Source: Pseudomonas extremorientalis
GTDB lineage: Bacteria > Pseudomonadota > Gammaproteobacteria > Pseudomonadales > Pseudomonadaceae
Assembly (NCBI RefSeq): GCF_001870465.1
Contig: NZ_MDGK01000055.1
Location: forward strand, 1 to 64,000
Direction: 5' to 3'
DNA: 64,000 nucleotides
How positions within the stretch are numbered: the stretch's first letter is position 1; each line of letters begins with the position of its first letter. Position numbers and translations under genes: made by a program. Shown here one piece after another: positions 18,795-27,448 of the stretch. Under the pieces are notes generated by a model. The model searched no databases, was not told the origin of the DNA, and saw nothing but the letters and a program-made list of their open reading frames with translations.

Positions 18795-20396
18795 TTACAT
18801 CTTGTTGAACAGGCTCAACTGCGAGATTTTCACGAACGCCAGCTGGGAGGCTTGCAGCATGGTCTGTTGCAGAGCCAGGTTGATGGCCGCTTCACCCATG
18901 TCGATGTTAGCCAGATCGCTCATCGTGCTGGTCGTAGCAATGCTGATGCTCGAATTCTCAGTGGCCTGGATCTCCAAGGCATTCTGCCGCGCCCCGACGG
19001 ACCCCCGCACATTGACGATCTGGGACATCGAATTGGCCAGGTTGGCGATGCTCGAATCAATGGCATCCTTGAGCTTGACCGTCGCTGCCGGATTGCCGTC
19101 GGCCGGTGCCTCCAGCGCCTTGCGCAATTGGCCAAGCGTATCCAGCGCATTCTGGGTCTTCTGGGTGTTGGCACCCACCGAGAACTGATCGCCTGGCTGC
19201 GGCGGGCCGCTGCTCACGTCAAACGTCACGCCGGCCGCCGTCACCGTGGTACCGCCACCGGTATCGCCAGTGGCGATCGCCTTGCTGGCGCTCGAATAGG
19301 GTTGGGCATACACCTCATAGGCCGTTGCGCTGGTGAACTTGATGATCGCCCCGCTGTTGGACGGGAACGTGCTGGCATAGTCCGCCTGGTTGGTGACCTG
19401 CGCGCCGGTCAGCTGTGCGCTCGACGTATTGCTCGGCGTGCGCGACACGCTGAACGTGTCCGGCTTGGCCTCCAGGCTGAAGGTACGGTCCTTGACCAAC
19501 GCATCGGAGTTGGCGCCCGGCGCCACGTCCCCGAGGTTCATGGTGATGTCGAATTTCACCCCCCGCAGTGCAACGCTGGTGCTGCCTTCCTTGGTGGCGT
19601 CGAACGTGCCATTGCCCGGTATCTCGGAAGTCACGTCATTGCCGTTCTTGTCAGACACCTTGTATTGCGTGCTGCTGGTAAACGTCAGCTTGTAAGGCTG
19701 GCCGTCGGCGAATTTGTTGGCGTAGTCGCCGCTCGATGTCACCAGCCCGGCCGAAAGCGCCACCTTGTGGTCATTGACCGTAGGCGGCACGGTCTGCGGG
19801 TTCGGCGCAACCCAGGGGGCCTGGGTGCGACCGGCGTTGGCCGCGCCTTCAAGGATGGTCTTGCCGGTATCACCCGCGCTGACATTCAGCGTATTGGAAA
19901 TCTGCAGGCTCAGCGGGGTTTCATCCCCCTGGTAGCTGTAGGTGCCATCGTTGTTGCGCGCATACGGCGGCGTCTGGGTCTTGGAGCCGGAAAACAAGTA
20001 GTTGCCGGCCGAGTCCTTGCTGTTGAGCAGGCCCAGGACCTGATCTTCAATCGCACCGACCTCACTGGCAATCGAGCGACGATCAGCATCACTGCCGACA
20101 CCACCGGCCTTGAGTGCCAGCTCCGTGGCACGCTGCATGGCTTCACTGATCGCACCTAAAACACTCTCTTCGTTAGTCAGCGAGTTTTTCAAGCTGGTGA
20201 TGTTGCCAGTGGACTGGGCCACCATGTCTTTCTGCTGCTGCAGCATCAACAACCGCGCCGCCGCCACAGGATCATCCGCGGCGGTCTGTACGCGCACACC
20301 GGAACTGGCCTGGTCCTGGGCCTTCACCACACCCGAATAGTTATCCGAATACTTGGCGGAACTGGTCTCGAAATACTGCTGTGTAGAAATACGCAT
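18795..20396 (-). CDS. flgL: FlgL hook-filament junction protein
   Basis: 533 residues, against about 317 in E. coli. The conserved ends are MRISTQQYFETSS at the N-terminus and LQQTMLQASQLAFVKISQLSL at the C-terminus. The extra length is a central Thr/Ser/Gly-rich insertion (about 170-420), common in pseudomonads. It links FlgK to the flagellin filament and is exported by the flagellar type III system. It is the last gene of the flgF operon. Confidence 0.95.
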   Translation of the reverse strand: MRISTQQYFETSSAKYSDNYSGVVKAQDQASSGVRVQTAADDPVAAARLLMLQQQKDMVAQSTGNITSLKNSLTNEESVLGAISEAMQRATELALKAGGVGSDADRRSIASEVGAIEDQVLGLLNSKDSAGNYLFSGSKTQTPPYARNNDGTYSYQGDETPLSLQISNTLNVSAGDTGKTILEGAANAGRTQAPWVAPNPQTVPPTVNDHKVALSAGLVTSSGDYANKFADGQPYKLTFTSSTQYKVSDKNGNDVTSEIPGNGTFDATKEGSTSVALRGVKFDITMNLGDVAPGANSDALVKDRTFSLEAKPDTFSVSRTPSNTSSAQLTGAQVTNQADYASTFPSNSGAIIKFTSATAYEVYAQPYSSASKAIATGDTGGGTTVTAAGVTFDVSSGPPQPGDQFSVGANTQKTQNALDTLGQLRKALEAPADGNPAATVKLKDAIDSSIANLANSMSQIVNVRGSVGARQNALEIQATENSSISIATTSTMSDLANIDMGEAAINLALQQTMLQASQLAFVKISQLSLFNKM

Positions 20397-20410
20397 CGTC
20401 CCAGGCTCCC

Positions 20411-22465
20411 TTAAAGACTATTGATCAATGTGCTGAAGGTTTCTTGCGCAGCCTTGATGATCTGCGACGATGCCGTGTAGTACTGCTGGAACTTGATCAT
20501 GTCGCCCGCCTCTTCGTCCAGGTTGACCTGGGACACCGAGTTGCGCGCATTCTTGTTGGCGGTCAGCAATGCGTTCGTCGCCGTGCTGTCCGTACCGGCA
20601 GCCGCCGCTTTCGCGCCGACGGTAGATACCAACTTGCTGTTGGCCCCTACGAGGCTGGTGCCGCCGGTGCCATCGGCGGCCGTGCCGATGGTCGCCTTGG
20701 TTTGCAGGCCGAGCAGCTCAAGGGCGTTGCGGTTATCGGACTTGCCGGAGGCATTGAACGAGAACGTCGTGCTGTCGCCGTTGGCCGGCGAACCGCCCAC
20801 CGTGGTGTCGAAACTGAAGCTCTTGGCCGGCACCACCAGGGCACCGTTGGCATCGCGCATCGGCACGTTGATCGTGACCTTGTTGCCCTGCCCCGGAACA
20901 ATGCTGCCGGTGCCGATCGGGTTGCCCTGGGCATCATTGAGTGTGTACGGCTGGGTGCCGTCGGCTGCCGGCTTGCCGAATACCATCTTCACCGGCATCG
21001 AATGCTCAATCCCCGTGCGCAACTGGGCAGTGGCGGCGCCGCCCTGGATATCCAAAGGCACCGTCAGGGTCGGCGGGGTAAACGTGCCGGTACCTTCGTT
21101 GGTCTTACTGGCCTGCCCGGATAGTGGCGCGGCAAAAGCGATCTTGTTCGGATCCGTCATCACGGTGCCAATGTCCTTGGCACCATTGGCGGTCGGGCTG
21201 ACCTTGAAGCTGTCCCCGGTAGCCATCGGCCCCTTGCCGTCGAGCGCCAACGTGAAACCATCGATCACGGCCGGTGGCGTGGCCGTGACGTCAAAGGTCC
21301 CCATGGCCTTGCCATCGGAACGCACCACGGTGACGTTGTTCGGGTTGGCGCTGTCGTTGAAGGTGACCTTGTAATCGAAATTGGTCAGCTTGCTGCTGTC
21401 CTTGATCGACACGTTCAGGTTGCCGGAACCCGCGCTGTTGCCACCCGAAGCCTGGCTGCGCTGGGCAATGGCCGCGGCGCTGTTGATGTCCTTGAACAGC
21501 GAGCTGCCGAACTGGCCGTTGAGGTCCAGGCCCTGGCCCAACTGGTTGTTGATGGTATCTGCGGTGGCGATGGCGATGCGCCCCAAGTCATTGATGGCAG
21601 GCATCAGGACATCGCTGCGATAACGCAACAGACCGCCGATGCTACCGCCGCTGAGCACGTTGCCCAGATCGAGCGACTCACCGCCGCCCACGTTGAGCTG
21701 GATGGTGAACTGGCTGGTGTCGTTCTTGCTCGGTACGGCGGAGATGGTGTTGAACTGGTCACCCAATACCAGCGACTGGCCGGAACCGGTGCTGACGCTG
21801 AAGATGCCATTCTTCTCGGTGGCGGTCACGCCGACCAATTCGTTCAGCGAACGCACGGCTTCGGCACGCGCGTCCAGCAGGTTGGCCGGGGCCGTGTTCG
21901 ACGAACCCTGCACCTGGGCGATCTGCTTGTTGAGCGAGGCAATGGACGAGGTCAGCTTGTTGACCTGGTCACTCATCGACGACAGCTGGCTGTTGATGGT
22001 TTCTTTCTGCTGGCCCAACTGTGTAGAGATCGAGTTGAAGCGATTGCTCAGCGTCTGCGCCTTGGTGATCAATACCTGGCGGGCCGAGACATCGCTCGGG
22101 TTGGCCGAGGCCGTCTGCACGGCCGAGAAGAACTCACTGAGCACAGCCGACATACCGGTTGTCTTGTCCGACAGGGTCTTGTCGACAGCGCTGACCTGGT
22201 CGAGGTAAGCCTTGGCATCGCTGTTGAGCGAGGTGCTGTTCTGGTACGCCGCGTCGAGAAACTCGTTATACACCCGGCGCACATCGGCCAGGGTGGTACC
22301 GCTGCCGATGTACACACCACCGTACTGGTTGGCCGCACTGGCGTTCTGGGTGGTCTGCTGACGCGAATAACCCGGAGTATTGGCGTTGGCAATGTTGTTA
22401 CTCAAGACCGACAGCGATCCTTGAGAGGCATTGAGCCCTGACATCCCGATACTGAGCAAACTCAT
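20411..22465 (-). CDS. flgK: FlgK hook-filament junction protein
   Basis: 684 residues. The N-terminus SLLSIGMSGLNASQGSLSVL and the C-terminus (VNLDEEAGDMIKFQQYYTAS, ISTLINSL-type end) are typical. The central domain (about 330-600) is an expanded variable region. FlgK forms the first zone between hook and filament. It lies 10 bases after flgJ and 14 before flgL. Confidence 0.96.
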   Translation of the reverse strand: MSLLSIGMSGLNASQGSLSVLSNNIANANTPGYSRQQTTQNASAANQYGGVYIGSGTTLADVRRVYNEFLDAAYQNSTSLNSDAKAYLDQVSAVDKTLSDKTTGMSAVLSEFFSAVQTASANPSDVSARQVLITKAQTLSNRFNSISTQLGQQKETINSQLSSMSDQVNKLTSSIASLNKQIAQVQGSSNTAPANLLDARAEAVRSLNELVGVTATEKNGIFSVSTGSGQSLVLGDQFNTISAVPSKNDTSQFTIQLNVGGGESLDLGNVLSGGSIGGLLRYRSDVLMPAINDLGRIAIATADTINNQLGQGLDLNGQFGSSLFKDINSAAAIAQRSQASGGNSAGSGNLNVSIKDSSKLTNFDYKVTFNDSANPNNVTVVRSDGKAMGTFDVTATPPAVIDGFTLALDGKGPMATGDSFKVSPTANGAKDIGTVMTDPNKIAFAAPLSGQASKTNEGTGTFTPPTLTVPLDIQGGAATAQLRTGIEHSMPVKMVFGKPAADGTQPYTLNDAQGNPIGTGSIVPGQGNKVTINVPMRDANGALVVPAKSFSFDTTVGGSPANGDSTTFSFNASGKSDNRNALELLGLQTKATIGTAADGTGGTSLVGANSKLVSTVGAKAAAAGTDSTATNALLTANKNARNSVSQVNLDEEAGDMIKFQQYYTASSQIIKAAQETFSTLINSL

Positions 22466-22475
22466 GGTTCAGACC

Positions 22476-23741
22476 TTATAAATGTGTGGTTGCGCCAGCG
22501 GCAGCGTAATTCTGGTAACTGTCCATCGTTTTGGCGATCTGCGAAATCTTGCTGGCATAGGCCGGGTCGGTGGCGTAACCGGCTTTTTGCAACTCGCGGA
22601 CAAACTGTTCCGGGTTGTCGGCCGATTTGATGACTTCTTTATAGCGATCATTGCTTTGCAGCAAGGTCACCAGGTCATGGAAGCTGTCCTGGTAGGAGTT
22701 GTAGGAACGGAACTGCGCCGTTTCCTTGACCATCGCCCCATCGCGGAACTCGCTGGTGATCGCACGGGCCTGGCCGCCCTGCCAACTCTGGCCGGCCTTG
22801 ATGCCGAACAGGTTGTGGCTGCTGCTGCCGTCTTCGGCGCGCATCACCGATTTACCCCAACCGGTTTCCAGCGCAGCCTGGGCCACCAGGTACTTCGGAT
22901 CGACACCGATGCGCGCAGCGGCCGCCTTGGCCATCGGCAACATGGTGGCGACAAATTCATCCTGCGAACTGAAGGCTTTCTTCGCCGGTGCCAAGGGTGG
23001 CTGGGCCACGGCGCGACCGTAGACCTGCATGCGCCCGCTCGGCACGGCGAAGGTGCGCGCGCTGCTGTTGATCACGTTGTCGTCGGCCACGCTGTTACGC
23101 AGCGGCGCGCTTTTGGCATCGATAGCAACGGGCGCGTTGGGCACGATGCCGGCCAGCAGGCGATCGGTCAGCTTGCTCGGCAAGGCGATGCGACGCTGGT
23201 TCATCAGCTCCATGTCATTGCTGTGGGACGCCGCAGCGCCGACCTGCGGCTCAGCCACGCGGTACGCCCACAACGGACGCTGGCCATTGGAGCGGCCCAG
23301 CGGCCCTTCGGCCTGGGTGCCTGCCGCGATTTCCGTCGGCACGTCGACCTTCTTCGCAGGCTCGGCAGCCGCCGGACCTTGCAAGGTGGCGGCCTGGGCC
23401 TCCACCGGCTTGTTCTTCTGCATCTGGCGCATCAGCACGTCGGCCAGGCCGATACCACCGCCCTCGCGGGACATCGAGACGGCCAGCTGCTGGTCGTACA
23501 TTTCCTGGTATTGCTTGGCGGCCGGCGTGTTCATCGGGTTGTCTTTACCCAGCGCCTCGGTAGCCGAACGCATGGACTTGAGCATCTCGCTCAAGAACAG
23601 CGATTCGAACTCCTGCGCGACCTTGCGCATGTTGCCTTCGCTGTTCTTGTCGGCACCGACCTTGAGCTGGTTAAGCCGGTTCAGGTCGGAGTAAGACCCC
23701 GAATCCGCCGTGCTGCTGATCCCGCTCTTGCGCATATCCAT
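22476..23741 (-). CDS. flgJ: FlgJ rod cap / peptidoglycan hydrolase
   Basis: 421 residues. The start at 23741 (MDMRKS) is chosen over 23747 because a GAGG site is 8 bases before it but only 2 before the other. The N-terminal rod-scaffold domain (about 35-110) includes FESLFLSEMLKSMR. The C-terminal glucosaminidase domain (about 270-420) contains LVAQAALETGWGKS with the catalytic Glu. A long Ala/Pro/Lys linker (about 110-250) joins them. It clears peptidoglycan so the rod can cross the wall. Confidence 0.95.
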   Translation of the reverse strand: MDMRKSGISSTADSGSYSDLNRLNQLKVGADKNSEGNMRKVAQEFESLFLSEMLKSMRSATEALGKDNPMNTPAAKQYQEMYDQQLAVSMSREGGGIGLADVLMRQMQKNKPVEAQAATLQGPAAAEPAKKVDVPTEIAAGTQAEGPLGRSNGQRPLWAYRVAEPQVGAAASHSNDMELMNQRRIALPSKLTDRLLAGIVPNAPVAIDAKSAPLRNSVADDNVINSSARTFAVPSGRMQVYGRAVAQPPLAPAKKAFSSQDEFVATMLPMAKAAAARIGVDPKYLVAQAALETGWGKSVMRAEDGSSSHNLFGIKAGQSWQGGQARAITSEFRDGAMVKETAQFRSYNSYQDSFHDLVTLLQSNDRYKEVIKSADNPEQFVRELQKAGYATDPAYASKISQIAKTMDSYQNYAAAGATTHL

Positions 23742-23751
23742 GACCATGGCC

Positions 23752-24867
23752 TCAGATCACGATCAGGTCGGCTTGCAAGGCGCCGGCCTGTTTCAATGCT
23801 TCGAGGATCGCCATCAAGTCGCCGGGCGCTGCGCCCACCTGGTTCACCGCGCGGACAATCTCGTCCAGGGTGGTGCCAGGGCCGAACTTGAACATCGGCT
23901 TGGCTTCTTGCTGGGCATTCACCCGCGAACGCGGCACCACCGCCGTCTGGCCGTTGGACAACGGGCCAGGCTGGCTGACGATCGGGTCTTCGGTGATGGT
24001 CACGGTCAGGCTGCCGTGGGTCACGGCCGCAGGCGAGACCTTGACGTTCTGGCCGATCACGATGGTGCCGGTGCGCGAGTTGATGATGACTTTGGCCACG
24101 GCCTGGCCGGGGTCGACTTCAAGGTTTTCCAGGATCGACAGGTAGTCGACGCGCTGGCTCGGGTCCAGCGGCGCCGTCACGCGGATCGAGCCGCCGTCGA
24201 TGGCCTGGGCCACGCCTGGGCCGAGCATGTCGTTGATCTTGTCGACCACACGCTTGGCGGTGGTGAAGTCGGAACGGTTGAGGTTCAGGGTCAGGCTGTT
24301 GCCCTGGTTGAAACCACTTGGCACGGTACGTTCAACCGTGGCGCCGCCCGGGATACGCCCGGCCGACGGCACGTTGACGGTGATCTTCGAACCGTCGCGA
24401 CCTTCGGCGTCAAACCCGCCTACCACCAGGTTGCCCTGGGCGATGGCGTAGACGTTGCCGTCGATACCCTTGAGCGGCGTCATCAGCAAGGTGCCGCCGC
24501 GCAGGCTTTTCGAGTTACCAATGGACGACACGGTGATGTCCACCACCTGGCCCGGTTTGGAGAACGCCGGCAGGTCGGCGCTAATCGACACTGCCGCGAC
24601 GTTTTTCAGCTGCACGTTGCCCGACCCCGCCGGCACCTTGATGCCGAACTGCGAGAGCATGTTGTTGAAGGTCTGCAGGGTGAACGGGGTCTGGGTGGTC
24701 TGGTCACCCGTACCGTTGAGCCCCACCACCAGGCCGTAGCCGATCAACTGGTTGGAACGCACGCCGGAGATGCTGGCGATGTCCTTCAGGCGCTCGGCCT
24801 GGGCGACAGCGCTCAAGGAAAGCAGGAGTGCGGCCGCCATCAGCTGTTTGAAGTTCAAAGTGGCCAC
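23752..24867 (-). CDS. flgI: FlgI P-ring protein
   Basis: 371 residues with a Sec signal peptide ending at AQA (about residue 23). The mature part begins ERLKDIASISGVRSNQLIGY, as in all FlgI. The start is GTG, directly abutting the flgH TAG stop. FlgI forms the periplasmic ring around the rod at the peptidoglycan layer. Confidence 0.96.
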   Translation of the reverse strand: MATLNFKQLMAAALLLSLSAVAQAERLKDIASISGVRSNQLIGYGLVVGLNGTGDQTTQTPFTLQTFNNMLSQFGIKVPAGSGNVQLKNVAAVSISADLPAFSKPGQVVDITVSSIGNSKSLRGGTLLMTPLKGIDGNVYAIAQGNLVVGGFDAEGRDGSKITVNVPSAGRIPGGATVERTVPSGFNQGNSLTLNLNRSDFTTAKRVVDKINDMLGPGVAQAIDGGSIRVTAPLDPSQRVDYLSILENLEVDPGQAVAKVIINSRTGTIVIGQNVKVSPAAVTHGSLTVTITEDPIVSQPGPLSNGQTAVVPRSRVNAQQEAKPMFKFGPGTTLDEIVRAVNQVGAAPGDLMAILEALKQAGALQADLIVI

Positions 24868-25563
24868 CTAGAAAGGGAACAGCGGGCTAAGGAAGAAACG
24901 GTCGAACCAGCCCGGCTGGCTTGCATCAGCAAACGAACCCGTACCCGAGTAGGTAATGCGTGCATCGGCAATCCGTGTGGACGGCACAGTGTTGTCGGTG
25001 GAGATGTCATCGGCACGGACCATACCGGCAATGCGCACCAGCTCGTCACCGGTGTTGAGGGTCATCCACTTTTCACCGCGCACGGCGATGATGCCGTTGG
25101 GCAGCACATCGGCCACGGTAACGGTGATCGAACCGGTCAGGCTGTTGCCCTGCCCCGCCGAACTCTTACCGTTGGTGGCGCGATCACCGCTGTAGCCGGC
25201 GCTCAGACTCAGGTCGCCATCGCCCAGCGGGTTGTTGGTGTTCGGCACGGCACCGAACAACGAGGTCAGGCCGATACCGGTCTTGCTGGTCTTGCCCACC
25301 TGGGAGTTGGCGTTCTTGCTGGCCTGGGTCTTCTCGTTCAGGGTGATGGTGATGATGTCACCGACCCGGAACGCCTTGCGGTCGCTGTACAGGTTCTGTT
25401 CGAAACCGGCCTGGTAGATCGAGCCATTGTTGGCGGCCGCCGGCAACGGCGTGCGTGGCAACACCGGCGCGTAGTACGGGTCATTGGGTTTTGGCGTCGG
25501 GGCGACACAGCCCGCGAGCACGGCAATCCCACTCAATGCCAGAACAGAAACATAGCGATTCAT
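24868..25563 (-). CDS. flgH: FlgH L-ring lipoprotein
   Basis: 231 residues with a lipoprotein signal: hydrophobic segment and lipobox VLAGC, with Cys19. The conserved core includes RVGDIITITLNEKTQASK and the C-terminal GMVRADDIS. FlgH forms the outer-membrane ring. It is co-transcribed with flgI, with no spacing. Confidence 0.97.
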   Translation of the reverse strand: MNRYVSVLALSGIAVLAGCVAPTPKPNDPYYAPVLPRTPLPAAANNGSIYQAGFEQNLYSDRKAFRVGDIITITLNEKTQASKNANSQVGKTSKTGIGLTSLFGAVPNTNNPLGDGDLSLSAGYSGDRATNGKSSAGQGNSLTGSITVTVADVLPNGIIAVRGEKWMTLNTGDELVRIAGMVRADDISTDNTVPSTRIADARITYSGTGSFADASQPGWFDRFFLSPLFPF

Positions 25564-25616
25564 GACCCTTACCTCACGGTGTTGCAGGCGCCCTCAAGAG
25601 CGCCCCATAGACTTGA

Positions 25617-26402
25617 TTACAGATTCTGCGTTACGAACGAAAGCATCTGGTCGGCGGTGGAGATCACCTTGGAGTTCATCTCGTAGGCGCGTTGGGTGGT
25701 GATCATGTTGACCATCTCCTCAACGGTGCTCACGTTGGAGGTTTCCAGGGTGCTTTGCAGCGTGGTGCCGAAGCCGTTCAAGCCAGGGGTGCCGATTTGC
25801 GGCGCGCCGCTGGAGGCGGTTTCCAGGAACAGGTTGTTACCCATGGCCTGCAGGCCGGCCGGGTTGATGAAGTCGGCGGTCTGCAGGTTGCCGATCACTT
25901 GCGACGCGGGGTTGCCGGCCACGGTGATCGACACGGTACCGTCGTTACCGACGGTGAAGGTCTTGGCGTCGGCTGGAACGATCACGGCCGGCTCCAGGGC
26001 GAAACCGTTGGCGGTCACGATCTGGCCGTTGGAATCCAGGTGGAAAGTACCGTCACGGGTGTAGGAAGTAGTGCCGTCCGGTTGCAGGATCTGGAAGAAA
26101 CCACGGCCGTTGATGGCCATGTCCAGCGGCTGGCCGGTCTGCTGCAGGTTACCGGCGCTGAAGTTCTTCTGGGTGCCGACGATCTGCACACCGGTACCCA
26201 ATTGCAGGCCGGACGGCAGTTCGCTGTCCTGGGTCGACTGGGCGCCTGGCTGCTTCTTGATCTGATAGAGCAAGTCCTGGAACTCGGCACGGTCACGTTT
26301 GAAACCCGTGGTCGACACGTTGGCCAGGTTGTTGGAAATGGTGGTCAGGTTGGTGTCCTGGGCGGACAGGCCTGTTTTGGCAACCCATAGAGCCGGAAGC
26401 AT
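25617..26402 (-). CDS. flgG: FlgG distal rod protein
   Basis: 261 residues. The N-terminus has LWVAKTGLSAQDTNL followed by the rod/hook signature TISNNLANVSTTGFKR, and the C-terminus has VEEMVNMITTQRAYEMNSK. It builds the distal rod through the P and L rings. Length is typical. Confidence 0.97.
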   Translation of the reverse strand: MLPALWVAKTGLSAQDTNLTTISNNLANVSTTGFKRDRAEFQDLLYQIKKQPGAQSTQDSELPSGLQLGTGVQIVGTQKNFSAGNLQQTGQPLDMAINGRGFFQILQPDGTTSYTRDGTFHLDSNGQIVTANGFALEPAVIVPADAKTFTVGNDGTVSITVAGNPASQVIGNLQTADFINPAGLQAMGNNLFLETASSGAPQIGTPGLNGFGTTLQSTLETSNVSTVEEMVNMITTQRAYEMNSKVISTADQMLSFVTQNL

Positions 26403-26460
26403 GCTGTTCTCCTTCGTGCGCCTGTTTGTTGGCGCTGCGCCGCAAAATTAGTGTGTTGGA

Positions 26461-27201
26461 TCAGCTCATCTGCATGACGCGTGTCATGGCCTGATCGTCT
26501 TCTTTAGCGCTGTTCATCATCTTGATGTGCAGCTCGAACTGCTTGGAAAGCGCCAGCACCGCAGTCATCTCTTCCACGGCATTGACGTTGCTCGCCTGCA
26601 GGAAGCCCGAGGTCAGCTTGACGTTCGCGTCGGCCTGGGCCGGCTGGCCATCCTTGGTGTGGATGGTGCCGTCGAGGCCTTTATTCATGTTCTTCAGGTC
26701 CGGCTGGACCAGCTTGATGCGGTCCACTTCGGCCATCACCCGCGGGCCTTCGCCCATGGCGCGGATGCTGATGGTGCCGTCGGCACCCACTTCGATTTTC
26801 TGCTGGGGCGGCACGGCAATCGGGCCACCGTTGCCCATGATCGGCATGCCGTTGCCAGCGCGCAGCACGCCCAACGCATCGACGTTCATGCTGGCGCTGC
26901 GCACGTAGGCCTCGCTGCCGTCAGGGGTCTGCACGGCCAACCAACCGTCACCGTTGACGGCCACGTCCAGGTCACGGCCGGTCTCGATCATGGCGCCAGG
27001 GGTGAAGTCGGTGGCCGGACGCTCGGTCATGGCAAACGCCCGCGCCGGAAAGCTGTCACCGAACACCGGCATCGAACGCGCCTGCTCCAGGTCACGTTGG
27101 AAACCATTGGTGGAAATGTTCGCCAGGTTGTTGGCATGGGCCTTCTGCGCCAGAGCATTCTGGCTGGCGCCGGTCATTGCCACATAAAGGTACTTGTCCA
27201 C
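26461..27201 (-). CDS. flgF: FlgF proximal rod protein
   Basis: 246 residues from the GTG codon at 27201 (VDKYLYVAMTG). A GAGGAAG ribosome site lies 4 bases before it, while the longer reading to 27237 has no support. The signature AHANNLANISTNGFQRD and the C-terminal VNAVEEMTAVLALSKQFE fit FlgF. It is the first gene of flgFGHIJKL. Confidence 0.95.
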   Translation of the reverse strand: MDKYLYVAMTGASQNALAQKAHANNLANISTNGFQRDLEQARSMPVFGDSFPARAFAMTERPATDFTPGAMIETGRDLDVAVNGDGWLAVQTPDGSEAYVRSASMNVDALGVLRAGNGMPIMGNGGPIAVPPQQKIEVGADGTISIRAMGEGPRVMAEVDRIKLVQPDLKNMNKGLDGTIHTKDGQPAQADANVKLTSGFLQASNVNAVEEMTAVLALSKQFELHIKMMNSAKEDDQAMTRVMQMS

Positions 27202-27258
27202 GCTTCTTCCTCTTTCTGACGGACGCTTGCCGCCCACCGCTGTACTGATGAGGCTTAA

Positions 27259-27273
27259 GCAATTTGCGAACCA
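27259..27273 (-). promoter_or_regulatory. Sigma-54 promoter of flgFGHIJKL
   Basis: The minus strand reads TGGTTCGCAAATTGC, with the invariant GG-N10-GC spacing. It lies about 55 bases before flgF. The operon is a known FleR/RpoN class III target. Confidence 0.75.
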
Positions 27274-27413
27274 ACTTTTGAAAATAGCGAGAAGTGCAGG
27301 CGGGGCGGGGCTTTGCCGTGAGGTGGGGTGAAGTCCGCATTGAGCGCGAGTCGAAAAAACGGCGGACTACTGCCGCCTGCGGCAAGCCCCGTCCTTGAAA
27401 ACGACAAAGATCA

Positions 27414-27445
27414 AATGTGGGAGGGGGCTTGCCGCCTCCCACATT
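27414..27445. repeat. REP hairpin
   Basis: aatgtgggagg...cctcccacatt forms a perfect-ended hairpin around gggcttgccg. It belongs to the gtgggagggggcttgc family seen also at 31,723 and 62,372. It sits just after phhR and before the flgF promoter region. Confidence 0.8.
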
Positions 27446-27448
27446 GGG

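Noticed and set aside
23710..25686. A 658-codon plus-strand frame opposite flgH and flgI
   Set aside because: Antisense shadow of two sure flagellar genes, with no ribosome site or motif.
27301..27448. Possible small gene between flgF and phhR
   Set aside because: The stretch is repeat and promoter sequence, and its frames are short with no ribosome site.
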